Shown: positions 49,701 through 58,191 of the stretch, piece by piece
Layout of the letters: each line of letters begins with the position of its first letter
How positions within the stretch are numbered: position 1 is the stretch's first letter
Assembly (NCBI RefSeq): GCF_001050155.1
Contig: NZ_LFVY01000010.1
Coordinates: 124,001-188,000, forward strand
Length of the DNA stretch: 64,000 nucleotides
Origin: Nitratireductor soli
GTDB lineage: Bacteria > Pseudomonadota > Alphaproteobacteria > Rhizobiales > Rhizobiaceae
Direction of reading: 5' to 3'
The notes under the pieces: generated by a model
What the model saw: only the letters and a program-made list of their open reading frames with translations
The model's database searches: none
Told to the model about the DNA's origin: nothing
Program-made: the position numbers and the translations under genes

Positions 49701-49915
49701 CGCTGGTGCTGGCCAGCGGCGCCGGCGCGGAAGCCCGCATCGCGCTCGGCTGGGTCATCGTCGGCGGCCTGGGTCTTGCCACCCTGTCGACCCTGTTCCT
49801 GACCCCCGTCGCCTATCTGCTCCTCGGCCGTTTCGTGACGCCCAAGGCTGAAGAGGAAGCGCGGCTGGAGCGTGAGTTGGACCATGCAGCCGGCCTCGAC
49901 GCCAAGTCCCGCTAG
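46790..49915 (+). CDS. RND efflux pump inner-membrane transporter
   Basis: A 1041-residue proton-driven pump from a TTG that overlaps the adaptor stop, with AAAGGA upstream. FVRRPVLAFVFNTLIAVAGL is helix 1. Proton relay Asp pair in GLVVDDAIVVLENI. Large periplasmic loops contain MRLALTSEDMSIQDM and the second repeat FVLAIAVFLSSLVALSLCPM. Length is normal for AcrB/MexF-like proteins. Earlier open frame upstream of 46790 has no homology. Substrate unknown. Confidence 0.92.
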   Translation: MKDTIHDAQTGLTALFVRRPVLAFVFNTLIAVAGLAALFGIEVRELPDVDRPVITVSTDFSGAAAETMDREVTAIVEGAVARVSGVAAISSRSSFGRSRVTVEFADSVDLDAAASDLRDAVSRIQNSLPDDADTPRIVKADGDAQAVMRLALTSEDMSIQDMTVLVEEEIVDAFAAVPGVADVQVYGDRAKIFRIDIDQTKLASLGLTVADVSKALTSIAFDTPAGSLTSTTQDLTVRATAAVSTPAEFEALYLKDRVRLGDVATVTLGADIGESQLRSNGRTGIGLGIVRQAQSNTLDISTGVRKAVEDVRNTLPAGMTIAVTSDDATFINGAIHEVEIALGISVTVVLLVIFLFLRDFRATLIPGLAIPVALIGTLAAIYLTGFSINILTLLALVLATGLVVDDAIVVLENIVRRRNEGMGARAAAVLGTQEVFFAVIATTATLIAVFVPISFLPGQAGGLFREFGFVLAIAVFLSSLVALSLCPMLASRMLSAHPQNEKRQESGPVARLGQALSGVYRRTLHACLDAPFVVILVSVLFAATAYGLFGTIKSEVTPTEDRSVAFMRVSAPQGVSLDYFAEQMRRIEALIQPMRASGEVLSTFSIAGQGSGNSGFLVLMLAPWDERTRSQQAIVAELSERTSSVPGVRAFVFQPNSLGIRGSGSGLQFAVAGNNFATLNGIAASIVAEMEKDPRFRQARLSNDTTQPQLAIAIDRERAFDMGIEIDGLGNTIQAMLDGRKIGSVFIDDRSVDVKLVSTTSPVNDPTDLENIFIRAGDGRFVPLSTIATLKEQPVPPSLSREGQLRAVGVSAALAPGVALSEAYARAQEIAAPLIKPGTRIIPLAETATLGETAGSMGTIFGFALVIILLVLAAQFESFVSALIIMATVPLGLACAVFAMVATGTSLNVYSQIGLVLMVGIMAKNGILIVEFANQLRDRGLSVREAIEQASLIRLRPVAMTMICTVVGGVPLVLASGAGAEARIALGWVIVGGLGLATLSTLFLTPVAYLLLGRFVTPKAEEEARLERELDHAAGLDAKSR

Positions 49916-50057
49916 CTTTTTTGCCAATCCCGTTCGCTGTGGGGCGCGTAACGGGTGACAATCCGGACGCAAGACTGTATCTGTGCCCGTCGCGCAAACG
50001 GGCGGGCTTGCGCAGCCCGTCCCTGCGAAGCAGCATTTCAGAAACGGAGTACGCCTG

Positions 50058-50540
50058 TTGAGCGTCGGGACGATTAGCGTTGAGAGGGCCCAGGAACTCG
50101 TTGGTCAGGAAGTCGGACTTTCGGGATGGCGTGTCGTATCGCAGGAAATGATCGACCAGTTCGCCGCGGCGACCGACGATCATCAGTTCATTCACACGGA
50201 CCCCGAAAGGGCTGCCCGCGAAACCCCCTTTGGCGGTACGATCGCCCACGGGTTCCTGTCGCTTTCGCTCTTGTCGACCATGGTGTTCGAAGCCGTTCCT
50301 CTGCTCGAAAGCGCGGGCATGGGCGTCAATTTCGGCTTTGAGCGCATCCGCTTCCTGGCCCCGGTGCGCAGCGGTGCCCGCATCCGCGCCCGCTTCGTGC
50401 TGGCCAATCTGAATGTGCGGCCGTCCGGCATCGTCGAGATCAATTACGATGTGACGGTCGAGATCGAGAACTCGATGAAACCCGCCCTCACCGCGCAATG
50501 GCTGACGCTGGCCATGCCGGATCGTTCGCGCGACGATTGA
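50058..50540 (+). CDS. MaoC-like (R)-hydratase
   Basis: Encodes 160 residues from a TTG at 50058 with GGAG eight bases before; the frame is open further upstream. Hot-dog fold with the hydratase motif IDQFAAATDDHQFIHTDPER (catalytic Asp and His) and FGGTIAHGFLSLSLLS. Typically hydrates enoyl-CoA esters. It stands alone here. The start choice is uncertain. Confidence 0.85.
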   Translation: MSVGTISVERAQELVGQEVGLSGWRVVSQEMIDQFAAATDDHQFIHTDPERAARETPFGGTIAHGFLSLSLLSTMVFEAVPLLESAGMGVNFGFERIRFLAPVRSGARIRARFVLANLNVRPSGIVEINYDVTVEIENSMKPALTAQWLTLAMPDRSRDD

Positions 50541-50544
50541 ACCT

Positions 50545-50591
50545 CTGCATAATTCCTTGAATCAGAATCGATTTGAGGAAAAATTATGCAG
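50545..50591. repeat. Rhizobial palindromic repeat between convergent genes
   Basis: CTGCATAATT (50545-50554) and AATTATGCAG (50582-50591) flank an inner imperfect palindrome with CCTTGAATC and GATTTGAGG. It lies between the MaoC gene and the convergent DUF2156 gene and probably acts as a bidirectional terminator. Confidence 0.6.
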
Positions 50592-50604
50592 CATTTCAAA
50601 GTGC

Positions 50605-51639
50605 TCACACCACGCCGCAGGCGCGAACGAGCTTCAACAGCCTCGGCAGCGAGGGCTGCGTGTTCATCGCGCACCATGTCTCGCGCTGTTCCCCGCCATA
50701 GCTTTCCTTGTGCCTGGCAAGCGATTGGGTCGGGTAGACGAACCGTTGGGCGAGCGAGTTGGTGTAGATGAACCGGAAGGCCCGCCGCGTCAGCCAATCC
50801 TTCTCGAACTCGCGGTCCTCGATGCGGTGGAATGGCATCAGGCCGAAATAGAGCCGCGCCACGCCCTCTGCCTGAAACGTTTCGATGGCCCTGCGCACCA
50901 GGAAATAGGCGGCCAGCGGATCGGCGTCCGGCAGCCAGCGGCGCGTCGCCGAAAGATAGCCGATCAGCTTGCCGTCTTCGTAAAGCGGGTCGAAGAAGGC
51001 AAAGGCGATCGGCTGCCCGTCGGCATCGACAATGAAGAATTTGCGGACGCCGGGTTCATCACGGAGTTGGACCGGCCGGACGAGAAAGGAAAGTTCGCGC
51101 CGCTTGGTGGTGCGGGTGCGCCGCCATCCCAGCGATATTGCCTCGATACGCTGCGGATCCAGTGCCGTCAGCGGCAGTTCCGCGACGGTATGGCCGCTGC
51201 GCGCGAAACGATTGCTCGCCGTTCGAAAACTGCGCCGCATCGGCCCGGCGAAATCATACCCGGCCAGATCGATGAAGCTCTCGACGCCAAGAGCGTTTAC
51301 CCGGAACCCCTTTGCGGCAAGCAGTTCGGCCATCGGCCGCGACACCTGCCAGAAGGTGACATCCTTCTTCTCATCGACGAAGGCATCGACGAGTTCGTCC
51401 CAATGGGCATGCGGCGCCAGCGGATCTGCCAGCGCATAGGCCGTCCGGCCGACCATCCGATAGGCGATGAAACCGCGCGCGTCTCCGAAATGGCGCAGGC
51501 CCGGCTGGTGCGCCACCGAATAGGCAAGAACGAAGTTGCCGTGATTCTCCAGGAGAGCACGGCGAACCGGCTCGGCAAGGAAACCGCTGTCGCTGAAGGA
51601 CATGTCGGCAGGCACGCGCGCTGGATAGTTCACGGGCAA
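50605..51639 (-). CDS. DUF2156 protein (phosphatidylglycerol lysyltransferase C-terminal-like)
   Basis: Encodes up to 344 residues; starts at TTG 51639, GTG shortly after, or ATG 51603 are all possible. GNAT-like double domain: YRMVGRTAYALADPLAPH, TASNRFARSGHTVAEL and FFIVDADGQPIAFAFFDPLY, with FGLMPFHRIEDREFEKDWLT. Family members transfer aminoacyl groups to lipids when fused to a membrane half; the membrane half is missing here, so it is a soluble stand-alone version. Substrate not known. Confidence 0.75.
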   Translation of the reverse strand: MPVNYPARVPADMSFSDSGFLAEPVRRALLENHGNFVLAYSVAHQPGLRHFGDARGFIAYRMVGRTAYALADPLAPHAHWDELVDAFVDEKKDVTFWQVSRPMAELLAAKGFRVNALGVESFIDLAGYDFAGPMRRSFRTASNRFARSGHTVAELPLTALDPQRIEAISLGWRRTRTTKRRELSFLVRPVQLRDEPGVRKFFIVDADGQPIAFAFFDPLYEDGKLIGYLSATRRWLPDADPLAAYFLVRRAIETFQAEGVARLYFGLMPFHRIEDREFEKDWLTRRAFRFIYTNSLAQRFVYPTQSLARHKESYGGEQRETWCAMNTQPSLPRLLKLVRACGVV

Positions 51640-51711
51640 CGACTCACGCTATGTACCCCCCGCAGGCAGAGGAATTGCACGCGCCGAGATTGCTGGCAAG
51701 ATCGGAATTGA

Positions 51712-51741
51712 CAATTAAAAAACAATTTGGTTATTTAATTG
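51712..51741. promoter_or_regulatory. Candidate operator of the cysteine-containing regulator
   Basis: CAATTAAA (51712-51719) and TTTAATTG (51734-51741) form a perfect dyad with 14 bases between, 18 bases before the ATG at 51760. It fits a dimeric winged-helix autoregulator. Confidence 0.6.
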
Positions 51742-51759
51742 TGATTGGAGATTCCCGCG

Positions 51760-52437
51760 ATGCTGCCAGTTGCCACCCCGCCCGAGACGATGCGCATCGA
51801 CGCGCCTGACACGGCGGATCAGCGCGTCCTGTTCGGCCTCAAGACCAAGGGGGCGATGACCGCGCAGCGCCTGGCGCATCTGCTCGGCATTTCGGTGGTC
51901 GCCGTGCGCAAGCAACTGGCCCGGCTCGAAACGGCCCGGCTCGTCCGTTTCGAGGAAGAGGTGCGCGGCCCGGGGCGGCCCGAGCGCGTCTGGCGGCTTT
52001 CCGCCGAGGGTCATGCGCGGTTTCCCGACAGCCATTCGGCGTTGACGCTGGACCTGATCACGTCGATCCGCCGCATTTTCGGCGAAGAGGGGCTGGATCG
52101 GCTGATCGGCCAGCGCGAACAGACGATGGAAAGCAGCTATCGCGACGCGATAGCGGGCGAGCAGAGCCTTGAGACGCGCATCGCCTCGCTTGCCCGCCTG
52201 CGCGCCGGCGAAGGTTACATGGCCGAAATCGAAAAACTGGACGATGGCGCCTTCCTGCTCATCGAGAACCATTGCCCGATCTGTGCCGCCGCCCGCGCCT
52301 GCCAGGGCTTCTGCCGTTCCGAGCTGAACGTTTTCCGCATGGTTCTGGGACCGCGGACGCGCGTCACGCGAACCGATCACATCCTGGCCGGCGCACGACG
52401 TTGCGCCTATCGCATTGAACCGATTTCGCCGGACTGA
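51760..52437 (+). CDS. Winged-helix regulator with C-terminal Cys cluster (SufR-like)
   Basis: Encodes 225 residues from the ATG at 51760 with GGAG. Winged helix: VLFGLKTKGAMTAQRLAHLL then ISVVAVRKQLARLETARLVR and the wing GPGRPERVWRL. The C-terminus carries CPICAAARACQGFCRSEL, a Cys cluster (CxxC...C...C) that could hold an iron-sulphur cluster as in SufR-type repressors. A dyad lies upstream. It is followed by an MFS gene 14 bases later, which it probably controls. Confidence 0.8.
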   Translation: MLPVATPPETMRIDAPDTADQRVLFGLKTKGAMTAQRLAHLLGISVVAVRKQLARLETARLVRFEEEVRGPGRPERVWRLSAEGHARFPDSHSALTLDLITSIRRIFGEEGLDRLIGQREQTMESSYRDAIAGEQSLETRIASLARLRAGEGYMAEIEKLDDGAFLLIENHCPICAAARACQGFCRSELNVFRMVLGPRTRVTRTDHILAGARRCAYRIEPISPD

Positions 52438-52451
52438 GCCACGAGGACACC

Positions 52452-53909
52452 ATGACTGACCACGAAACCGGGGCTCCGCTCGGCAATGCCGGCTGGGCGG
52501 CGATCATCAAGACCGGGCAATTAGGGCAGTTCGCCCTGCTGTGCCTGGGCATCTGGCTGCATGCCGCCGACACGATGCTCGTCGCCACCGCCATGCCGGC
52601 GGCCGTGGCCGAGATCGGCGGCGACCGGCTGGTGAGCTGGACCCTGTCGCTCTACCTGCTGGGTTCGATCCTTTCGGGATCGGCGGCCGCCTTGACTGCC
52701 TCGGCGCTCGGCCTGCGGCGCGCCTTCGTGCTTGCCGCCCTCACCTACACGGCGGGTTGCGTGGTCAGCGCGCTGGCGCCGGACATGATCGTCATGCTGG
52801 CCGGCCGGTTTGCACAGGGCGTCGGCGGCGGTCTTCTGGTCGCACTTGCCTATGTCGCCATCCAGCGGCTTTTCCCGAAGGATATGTGGCCGCGCCTGAT
52901 CGCCCTGATGTCGGCCATCTGGGGGGCGTCGGCCTTTTGCGGGCCCTTGATCGGCGGTTTCTTCGCCGATCTCGGCCTGTGGCGCTGGGGTTTCTGGGTG
53001 TTCGCCGGCCAGGCCCTGCTGCTGGCCGTCATGGTTCCCGCCTTCATGCGGCCGAGCAGGGGGGTCGCCGCGCCCGGCCAGCGTTTCCCGGTCATCCGCC
53101 TTGCGCTGTTGTCGCTGGCGGTTCTGTCCGTCGCCACGGCCGGCATCTACGTGACCCCGGCGGTTTCCCTGCCCCTGGTCGCGGCCGGCGGTCTGTTCTT
53201 CTATCTGTTCCTGCGCCGCGACGGCAGCCGCACGACCAACAAGATGTTTCCCACCCGCGCCTTCGACATCCGCACCGTGCTCGGTGCCGGCTTCATCGCC
53301 AATCTGGCGCTCGGCACCGCCGCCATGTCATTCACCGTCTATGGCCCCTTCCTGCTCAACCGCATCCATGGCATTTCGGCGCTCGAAGCCGGCTACATCA
53401 TCGCCGCCGAATCGGTCGCCTGGAGCACCACCGCCATCGCCTTTGCCGGTGTCGGCGCGGCCGGCGAGCGGCTGGTCATGCGCAGCGGCGCTCTGTTGAT
53501 CGTGCTGGCCATCGCCATGCTCGGCCCGGTGATGGCCGAGGGGCCGGTCTGGGCAATCCTCATCATGTCCATTGCCCAGGGCGCAGGCTTCGGCCTGTTG
53601 TGGGGATTTCTGATCCGCCGGGTGGTGGCGACGGCGCCCGTACCCGAACGTGACAGCGCTTCCGCCGCCATGCCGACCACGCAGCAGATCGCCTTCGCAC
53701 TGGGCGCCGCACTTGCCGGCATCATCGCCAACACAACGGGCTTCGCCGACAGCGGCAATCGCGCGACCATGCAGAATGTCGCCATGTGGGTGTTCGTCGC
53801 GTTCGTCCCACTGGCAGCCCTCGGCGCCGCCGCCGCCTGGCGCGTGGCCGGTCCGAAGCGTGCCGCCGAAGGAGAGGGACAGCCGCTCGCCGGGCAAGCC
53901 GCTCCCTGA
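52452..53909 (+). CDS. MFS transporter (DHA2-like drug exporter)
   Basis: Encodes 485 residues with about 14 hydrophobic helices. The conserved early block LVSWTLSLYLLGSILSGSAA, GRFAQGVGGGLLVALAYVAI (motif C region) and ALMSAIWGASAFCGPLIGGF fit DHA2/EmrB-type exporters. A basic cytosolic loop lies mid-protein. In an apparent operon with the regulator upstream. Substrate unknown. Confidence 0.88.
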   Translation: MTDHETGAPLGNAGWAAIIKTGQLGQFALLCLGIWLHAADTMLVATAMPAAVAEIGGDRLVSWTLSLYLLGSILSGSAAALTASALGLRRAFVLAALTYTAGCVVSALAPDMIVMLAGRFAQGVGGGLLVALAYVAIQRLFPKDMWPRLIALMSAIWGASAFCGPLIGGFFADLGLWRWGFWVFAGQALLLAVMVPAFMRPSRGVAAPGQRFPVIRLALLSLAVLSVATAGIYVTPAVSLPLVAAGGLFFYLFLRRDGSRTTNKMFPTRAFDIRTVLGAGFIANLALGTAAMSFTVYGPFLLNRIHGISALEAGYIIAAESVAWSTTAIAFAGVGAAGERLVMRSGALLIVLAIAMLGPVMAEGPVWAILIMSIAQGAGFGLLWGFLIRRVVATAPVPERDSASAAMPTTQQIAFALGAALAGIIANTTGFADSGNRATMQNVAMWVFVAFVPLAALGAAAAWRVAGPKRAAEGEGQPLAGQAAP

Positions 53910-53969
53910 AGAATGCCCTCAGGGGCTGTTGGCAGGGGGCGGTTGGCAAGAAACTGTTGGAAGCGCCTG

Positions 53970-54323
53970 CTACCTGTCCTGCCGCTTCTTGTCTTTGCGG
54001 CCGGGCGCGCCGGCATGCGTCGAGGCCGTTGCCGAAATCGGATCGCTGGCCGGGAAGGTGCCCTCAAGTCCTTCCTGCAGTTCGTCGTCGTCGTGGGCAT
54101 GGTCGGCATCTGATTTTGCATCGGGTTTCGCAGCGGGTTTCGCAGCGGGTTTCTTCGTCGCGAATTCATCCGGCGCCCCGGTCCGCGTCGCGCGTGTCAC
54201 CGAAACGGGATCGCTGGCCGGAAACGTCTCTTCCAGCCCCTCGTTCAGGGCGTCGTCCTGGGCGTCGTGAAGCGCCTGCTCGGAGGTCTTGTCGCTGGTT
54301 TTCGATTTGGCGCCGGGCTGCAT
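53970..54323 (-). CDS. Small repeat protein with two ETFPASDP motifs
   Basis: Encodes 117 residues from the ATG at 54323. Two units of about 26 residues, LNEGLEETFPASDPVSVTRA and LQEGLEGTFPASDPISATAS, are separated by a Lys/Ala-rich linker (KKPAAKPAAKPDAKSD). The E(E/G)TFPASDP(V/I)S motif is seen in small uncharacterised proteobacterial proteins, usually once. Strongly charged and likely disordered. Function unknown. Confidence 0.7.
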   Translation of the reverse strand: MQPGAKSKTSDKTSEQALHDAQDDALNEGLEETFPASDPVSVTRATRTGAPDEFATKKPAAKPAAKPDAKSDADHAHDDDELQEGLEGTFPASDPISATASTHAGAPGRKDKKRQDR

Positions 54324-54375
54324 GGCAAAATTCCTTTTCCTGCAGAACGCGCGTGAGCGCGGCAGGTTCCAAACC

Positions 54376-54918
54376 TCACGCGTCGCGTGCCGCCGCCTCA
54401 AAGAGCATGAAAACGTAGTCGCTGAAGGAGCGCCAGCACTCGACGCGAAACGCCTCCTCGCCGGTCCGCCACAAGACAATCTCCACCTTGCCGAAAACCG
54501 TTCGCGAAGCGGCACCGACCGGGAACGCACCGCGCGAAAGGTCCTGTGGGCAGCCGGCGCTGAGCACATCGGCTGCACGCCGGCCCGACACCAGGAGCGC
54601 CGTGTTGCGATGCGACACGTCAACCGCCGAATGGAACGCTGTGACGGTGCCGCACGCGGCCATCAGGTCGCCGCCCTCCTCATCGATCACCAGCCATTCG
54701 TCCGGACCGAGCCACAAGGCCGCGCGTGCGCCATGCACGGCGGAAGCTTTGGGTCGTTGCGACAGGTCTATGCCCAGCGCCTTCGACAAGGCGGCGCGCG
54801 CCGCCGAAGGCGCGCGCAGGGCAAGCCGCACCGCCGGCACGGCCGGTTCGACAAGGATACCCTCATCCTGAAACAGGCGGCCATCAAGAGGTGAAATGCG
54901 CGCGGCGGCGTCAACCAT
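54376..54918 (-). CDS. soxG: Sarcosine oxidase subunit gamma
   Basis: Encodes 180 residues from the ATG at 54918. VRLALRAPSAARAALSKALG, ALWLGPDEWLVIDEEGGD and DVSHRNTALLVSGRRAADVL, PVGAASRTVFGKVEIVLWR are typical of the gamma subunit. Fourth gene of soxBDAG, overlapping soxA by eight bases. The heterotetramer oxidises sarcosine to glycine, with H2O2 and methylene-tetrahydrofolate. Confidence 0.92.
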   Translation of the reverse strand: MVDAAARISPLDGRLFQDEGILVEPAVPAVRLALRAPSAARAALSKALGIDLSQRPKASAVHGARAALWLGPDEWLVIDEEGGDLMAACGTVTAFHSAVDVSHRNTALLVSGRRAADVLSAGCPQDLSRGAFPVGAASRTVFGKVEIVLWRTGEEAFRVECWRSFSDYVFMLFEAAARDA

Positions 54919-57886
54919 TGGCCCGCTCCCCCTTCTCGTCGAAAAAGACCGTCGAGGCGACCTCGACGGCGATCGCCCCGCCGGGCATCGGCACATACAG
55001 CGTTTCGCCCATGCGGTCATGACCGCCGGCGACCAGCGCCAGCGCGATGGAATGGCCGCAATTCTCCGACCAATAGGACGAGGTGACGTGACCGAGCATG
55101 GTCATCGGCACCGCCTGATGCGGATCGGCGACGATCTGCGCCCCCTCGTCAAGCACGGTGTTCGGGTCCTTCGTCCTCAATCCGACCAATTGCTTGCGCC
55201 CGGGCGCCACCAGATCGGCGCGCCTGAGGCCGCGCATGCCGACGAAATCCGCCTTGTTCTTGCCGATGGCCCAGATCAGCCCGGCATCCTGCGGGGTCAC
55301 CGTGCCGTCCGTCTCCTGGCCGACGATGATGAAGCCTTTCTCGGCGCGCAGCACGTGCATGGTCTCCGTTCCATAGGCGCAGGCCCCGCGCTTCTCGCCT
55401 TCCGCCCACACCGCTTCCCATACGGTGCGGCCGTAATCGGCCGGCACGTTGATCTCGAAGCCGCGCTCACCGGTGAACGACATGCGAAACAGCCGGGCCG
55501 GCACGCCGCAAACCGTCCCCTCGCGCACGGACATGTGCGGCATGGCCGCGTCGGACAGGTCGATGCCGTCGACCAGCGGGGCGATGATATCGCGGCTGCG
55601 CGGCCCCTGCACGGCGATCACCGCCCATTGCTCCGATGTCGAGGTGAGAAAGACCCGCAAATCGGGAAACTCGGTCTGCAGATAATCCTCCATGTGGTTC
55701 AGCACGCGCGGCGCGCCGCCCGTGGTGGTGGTGACATGGAACCGGTCCTCGGCAATGCGCCCGACGACACCATCATCGTAGATGAACCCGTCCTCGCGCA
55801 GCATGACGCCGTAGCGGCAACGGCCGACGCCGAGCTTGGCCCAGGGATTGGTGTACATCAACTCCATGAAGCGCGCCGCATCCGGCCCGACCACCTCGAT
55901 CTTGCCCAGCGTCGATGCGTCGAAAATGCCGGCACTCTCACGCACCGTGCGGCACTCGCGCGCCACCGCCGCATGCATGTCCTCGCCAGCCTCAGGAAAA
56001 TACCAGGCGCGTTTCCACTGGCCGACATCCTCGAACGCCGCACCCTTTTCCTGCGCCCAGGAATGGATCGGCGTGCGGCGCACCGGCTCGAACAAGGCTC
56101 CACGGCTGTGACCGGCCAGCGCACCGAACGTGACAGGCGTATAGGGCGCCCGGAACGTCGTCAGCCCCACTTCGGGGATCGGCTTGCCGAGCATTTCGGC
56201 GGCGATGGCCAGCCCGTGCATGTTCGAGGTCTTGCCTTGGTCGGTGGCCATGCCGGTGGTGGTAAATCGCTTGACATGCTCGATCGAGCGCATCCCCTCG
56301 CGCACCGCCTGGCGGATGTCCTTGGCCGTTACGTCGTTCTGGAAATCGACGAACGCCTTGACCCCGGTTCCGGTTTCCGCCGTGCCCAGCATGCCGCCCG
56401 ACCAGACCTCGCCGCGCACGTCCTTTACGATCGTTGCTCGGCGCCCCTGCGCCCCATCGGCCCTGGTGCCTGCTTCGAGCGCCTGCTCAATCGTCTGGGC
56501 AAGGTCTATCGAGCCGCCGCAGGCTCCCACGCAGTCGACATCCTGAGCGCTGGTGCCGGGCAGGAAACGCTGTGTTTCGGCCTCGAAAGCGAGTTTGCCG
56601 CGCGATTGCGAGAACAGATGCACCGCCGGCGTCCAGCCGGACGATGTGATCAGCGCATCGCAGGGAATGACACGCCCGGCGCCGCCGGCAAGCGGCCTGA
56701 CCTGGATCGAGGAAACCCGCAACCGCCCGGCCGTCGCCGTCACCGCATGGCCCTCCAGGCACTCGATGCCGAGCCGCCTCGCCTCCTCGACATGCGCTCC
56801 TCGAATCTCGCTGCGCGCATCGACGATGGCGGCAATGCCAACGCCTGCCCTTTTGAGGTCGAGCGCCGCGAGCCAAGCGCTGTCGTCCGCCGTGTACACC
56901 GCCACATTGCGGCCGACTGCGACGCCGAAATGGTTGAGATAGGTGCGCGCCGCCGAGGCCAGCATGATCCCCGGCCGGTCATTGCCGGCAAACACCATGT
57001 GCCGCTCGATGGCCCCGGTGGCGAGCACCACGCGCTTTGCCCTGACCTGCCACAACCGCTCGCGCGGCTGCTCTGGCGCCGGCTTCGCCAGATGGTCGGT
57101 CAGGCGTTCGACCAGTCCGACGATGTTCTGGGCGTAGTAGCCGAAGCCGGTGGTGCGGGTGAGAAGCCGTACATTGTCCCGCGCGGCGAGATCGGCGGTC
57201 ACCGCCTTTGCCCAGTCCCAGCCAGGCCGCCCGTCGATCGCAGCGCCGGTTTCAAAGCGCAGCGCGCCGCCCGTCTCCGCCTGCTCGTCGGCCAGGATGA
57301 CCCGCGCTCCGGTGTCGGCGGCGGCAAGTGCGGCGGCAAGGCCGGCAGCGCCCGCGCCGATGACCAGCACGTCGCAATGGGCAAAACGGTTGGCATAGAC
57401 ATCCGGGTCGGGCTGATCTGGCGCGACGCCGAGCCCGGCGGCACGGCGGATGAACGGCTCATACAGCCGCTCCCAGGCAGCCTTCGGCCACATGAAGGTC
57501 TTGTAGTAGAAGCCCGCCGAAAAGAAGGGCGATGCGGCATCGTTGAGCGCCCCGACATCGAAGGCGAGCGACGGCCAGCGATTTTGCGAAACGGCCTCGA
57601 GCCCCGCGTGAACCTCCTGCACCGTGGCCCGCACATTGGGGGTCTTGCGCGCCGCGTCACGATGGATACCGACCAGCGCATTCGGCTCCTCCGCGCCTGC
57701 CGAGACGATGCCGCGCGGGCGGTGATATTTGAACGAGCGCCCCACGAGATGAACGCCGTTCGCCAGCAGCGCCGAGGCGAGCGTATCGCCGGTGAGGCCG
57801 GTGAAGGGCTTGCCGTCGAAGGTGAAGTTGACGGGTGCGGCGGCACCGAGCCGTCCGACATCGGCGAGGCGGAAGGGTTGCTGCAT
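54911..57886 (-). CDS. soxA: Sarcosine oxidase subunit alpha
   Basis: A 991-residue subunit from the ATG at 57886. Ferredoxin-like N-terminus (FTFDGKPFTGLTGDTLASAL), a NAD-binding domain (VLVIGAGAAGLAAALAAADT), and a C-terminal aminomethyltransferase (GcvT-like) region with FRMSFTGERGFEINVPADYG, which uses tetrahydrofolate. Start overlaps the soxD stop. The normal length is about 990-1000. Confidence 0.95.
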   Translation of the reverse strand: MQQPFRLADVGRLGAAAPVNFTFDGKPFTGLTGDTLASALLANGVHLVGRSFKYHRPRGIVSAGAEEPNALVGIHRDAARKTPNVRATVQEVHAGLEAVSQNRWPSLAFDVGALNDAASPFFSAGFYYKTFMWPKAAWERLYEPFIRRAAGLGVAPDQPDPDVYANRFAHCDVLVIGAGAAGLAAALAAADTGARVILADEQAETGGALRFETGAAIDGRPGWDWAKAVTADLAARDNVRLLTRTTGFGYYAQNIVGLVERLTDHLAKPAPEQPRERLWQVRAKRVVLATGAIERHMVFAGNDRPGIMLASAARTYLNHFGVAVGRNVAVYTADDSAWLAALDLKRAGVGIAAIVDARSEIRGAHVEEARRLGIECLEGHAVTATAGRLRVSSIQVRPLAGGAGRVIPCDALITSSGWTPAVHLFSQSRGKLAFEAETQRFLPGTSAQDVDCVGACGGSIDLAQTIEQALEAGTRADGAQGRRATIVKDVRGEVWSGGMLGTAETGTGVKAFVDFQNDVTAKDIRQAVREGMRSIEHVKRFTTTGMATDQGKTSNMHGLAIAAEMLGKPIPEVGLTTFRAPYTPVTFGALAGHSRGALFEPVRRTPIHSWAQEKGAAFEDVGQWKRAWYFPEAGEDMHAAVARECRTVRESAGIFDASTLGKIEVVGPDAARFMELMYTNPWAKLGVGRCRYGVMLREDGFIYDDGVVGRIAEDRFHVTTTTGGAPRVLNHMEDYLQTEFPDLRVFLTSTSEQWAVIAVQGPRSRDIIAPLVDGIDLSDAAMPHMSVREGTVCGVPARLFRMSFTGERGFEINVPADYGRTVWEAVWAEGEKRGACAYGTETMHVLRAEKGFIIVGQETDGTVTPQDAGLIWAIGKNKADFVGMRGLRRADLVAPGRKQLVGLRTKDPNTVLDEGAQIVADPHQAVPMTMLGHVTSSYWSENCGHSIALALVAGGHDRMGETLYVPMPGGAIAVEVASTVFFDEKGERANG

Positions 57887-58179
57887 CACCGTCCCTCCCC
57901 GCCCAGATCGGGTTTCGGCTCGCCGGCCTTGTAGGTCTTGAGAAACCGATCCGACACCGTATCCCGCGCGGCGTTGAAAAAGCGCGCGCAGCCATGCATG
58001 TGCCGCCACCGCTCGAACACGACGCCCTTCGGGTTCGACCGGATGAAGAAGAAGCGCTCGAAATCCTCGTCGGAAAGCGCAGCCATGTCTGCCGGCCGCG
58101 CGATATGCGCCTCGCCGGCATGGCGGAATTCCAGCTCCGGCCGGTCCTCCTGGCAATAGGGGCAATGAATGAGAAGCAT
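57886..58179 (-). CDS. soxD: Sarcosine oxidase subunit delta
   Basis: Encodes 97 residues: MLLIHCPYCQEDRPELEFRH with the zinc CPYC motif, then NPKGVVFERWRHMHGCARFF and a polar tail. Position between soxB and soxA is standard. Confidence 0.95.
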   Translation of the reverse strand: MLLIHCPYCQEDRPELEFRHAGEAHIARPADMAALSDEDFERFFFIRSNPKGVVFERWRHMHGCARFFNAARDTVSDRFLKTYKAGEPKPDLGGEGR

Positions 58180-58191
58180 GTGTATCCTCGC

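Noticed and set aside
54896-57934. Very long plus-strand open frame (about 1012 codons)
   Set aside because: It is the antisense of soxA, soxG and soxD, whose families are certain; the translation is rich in Arg, His and Pro with no recognisable domain.
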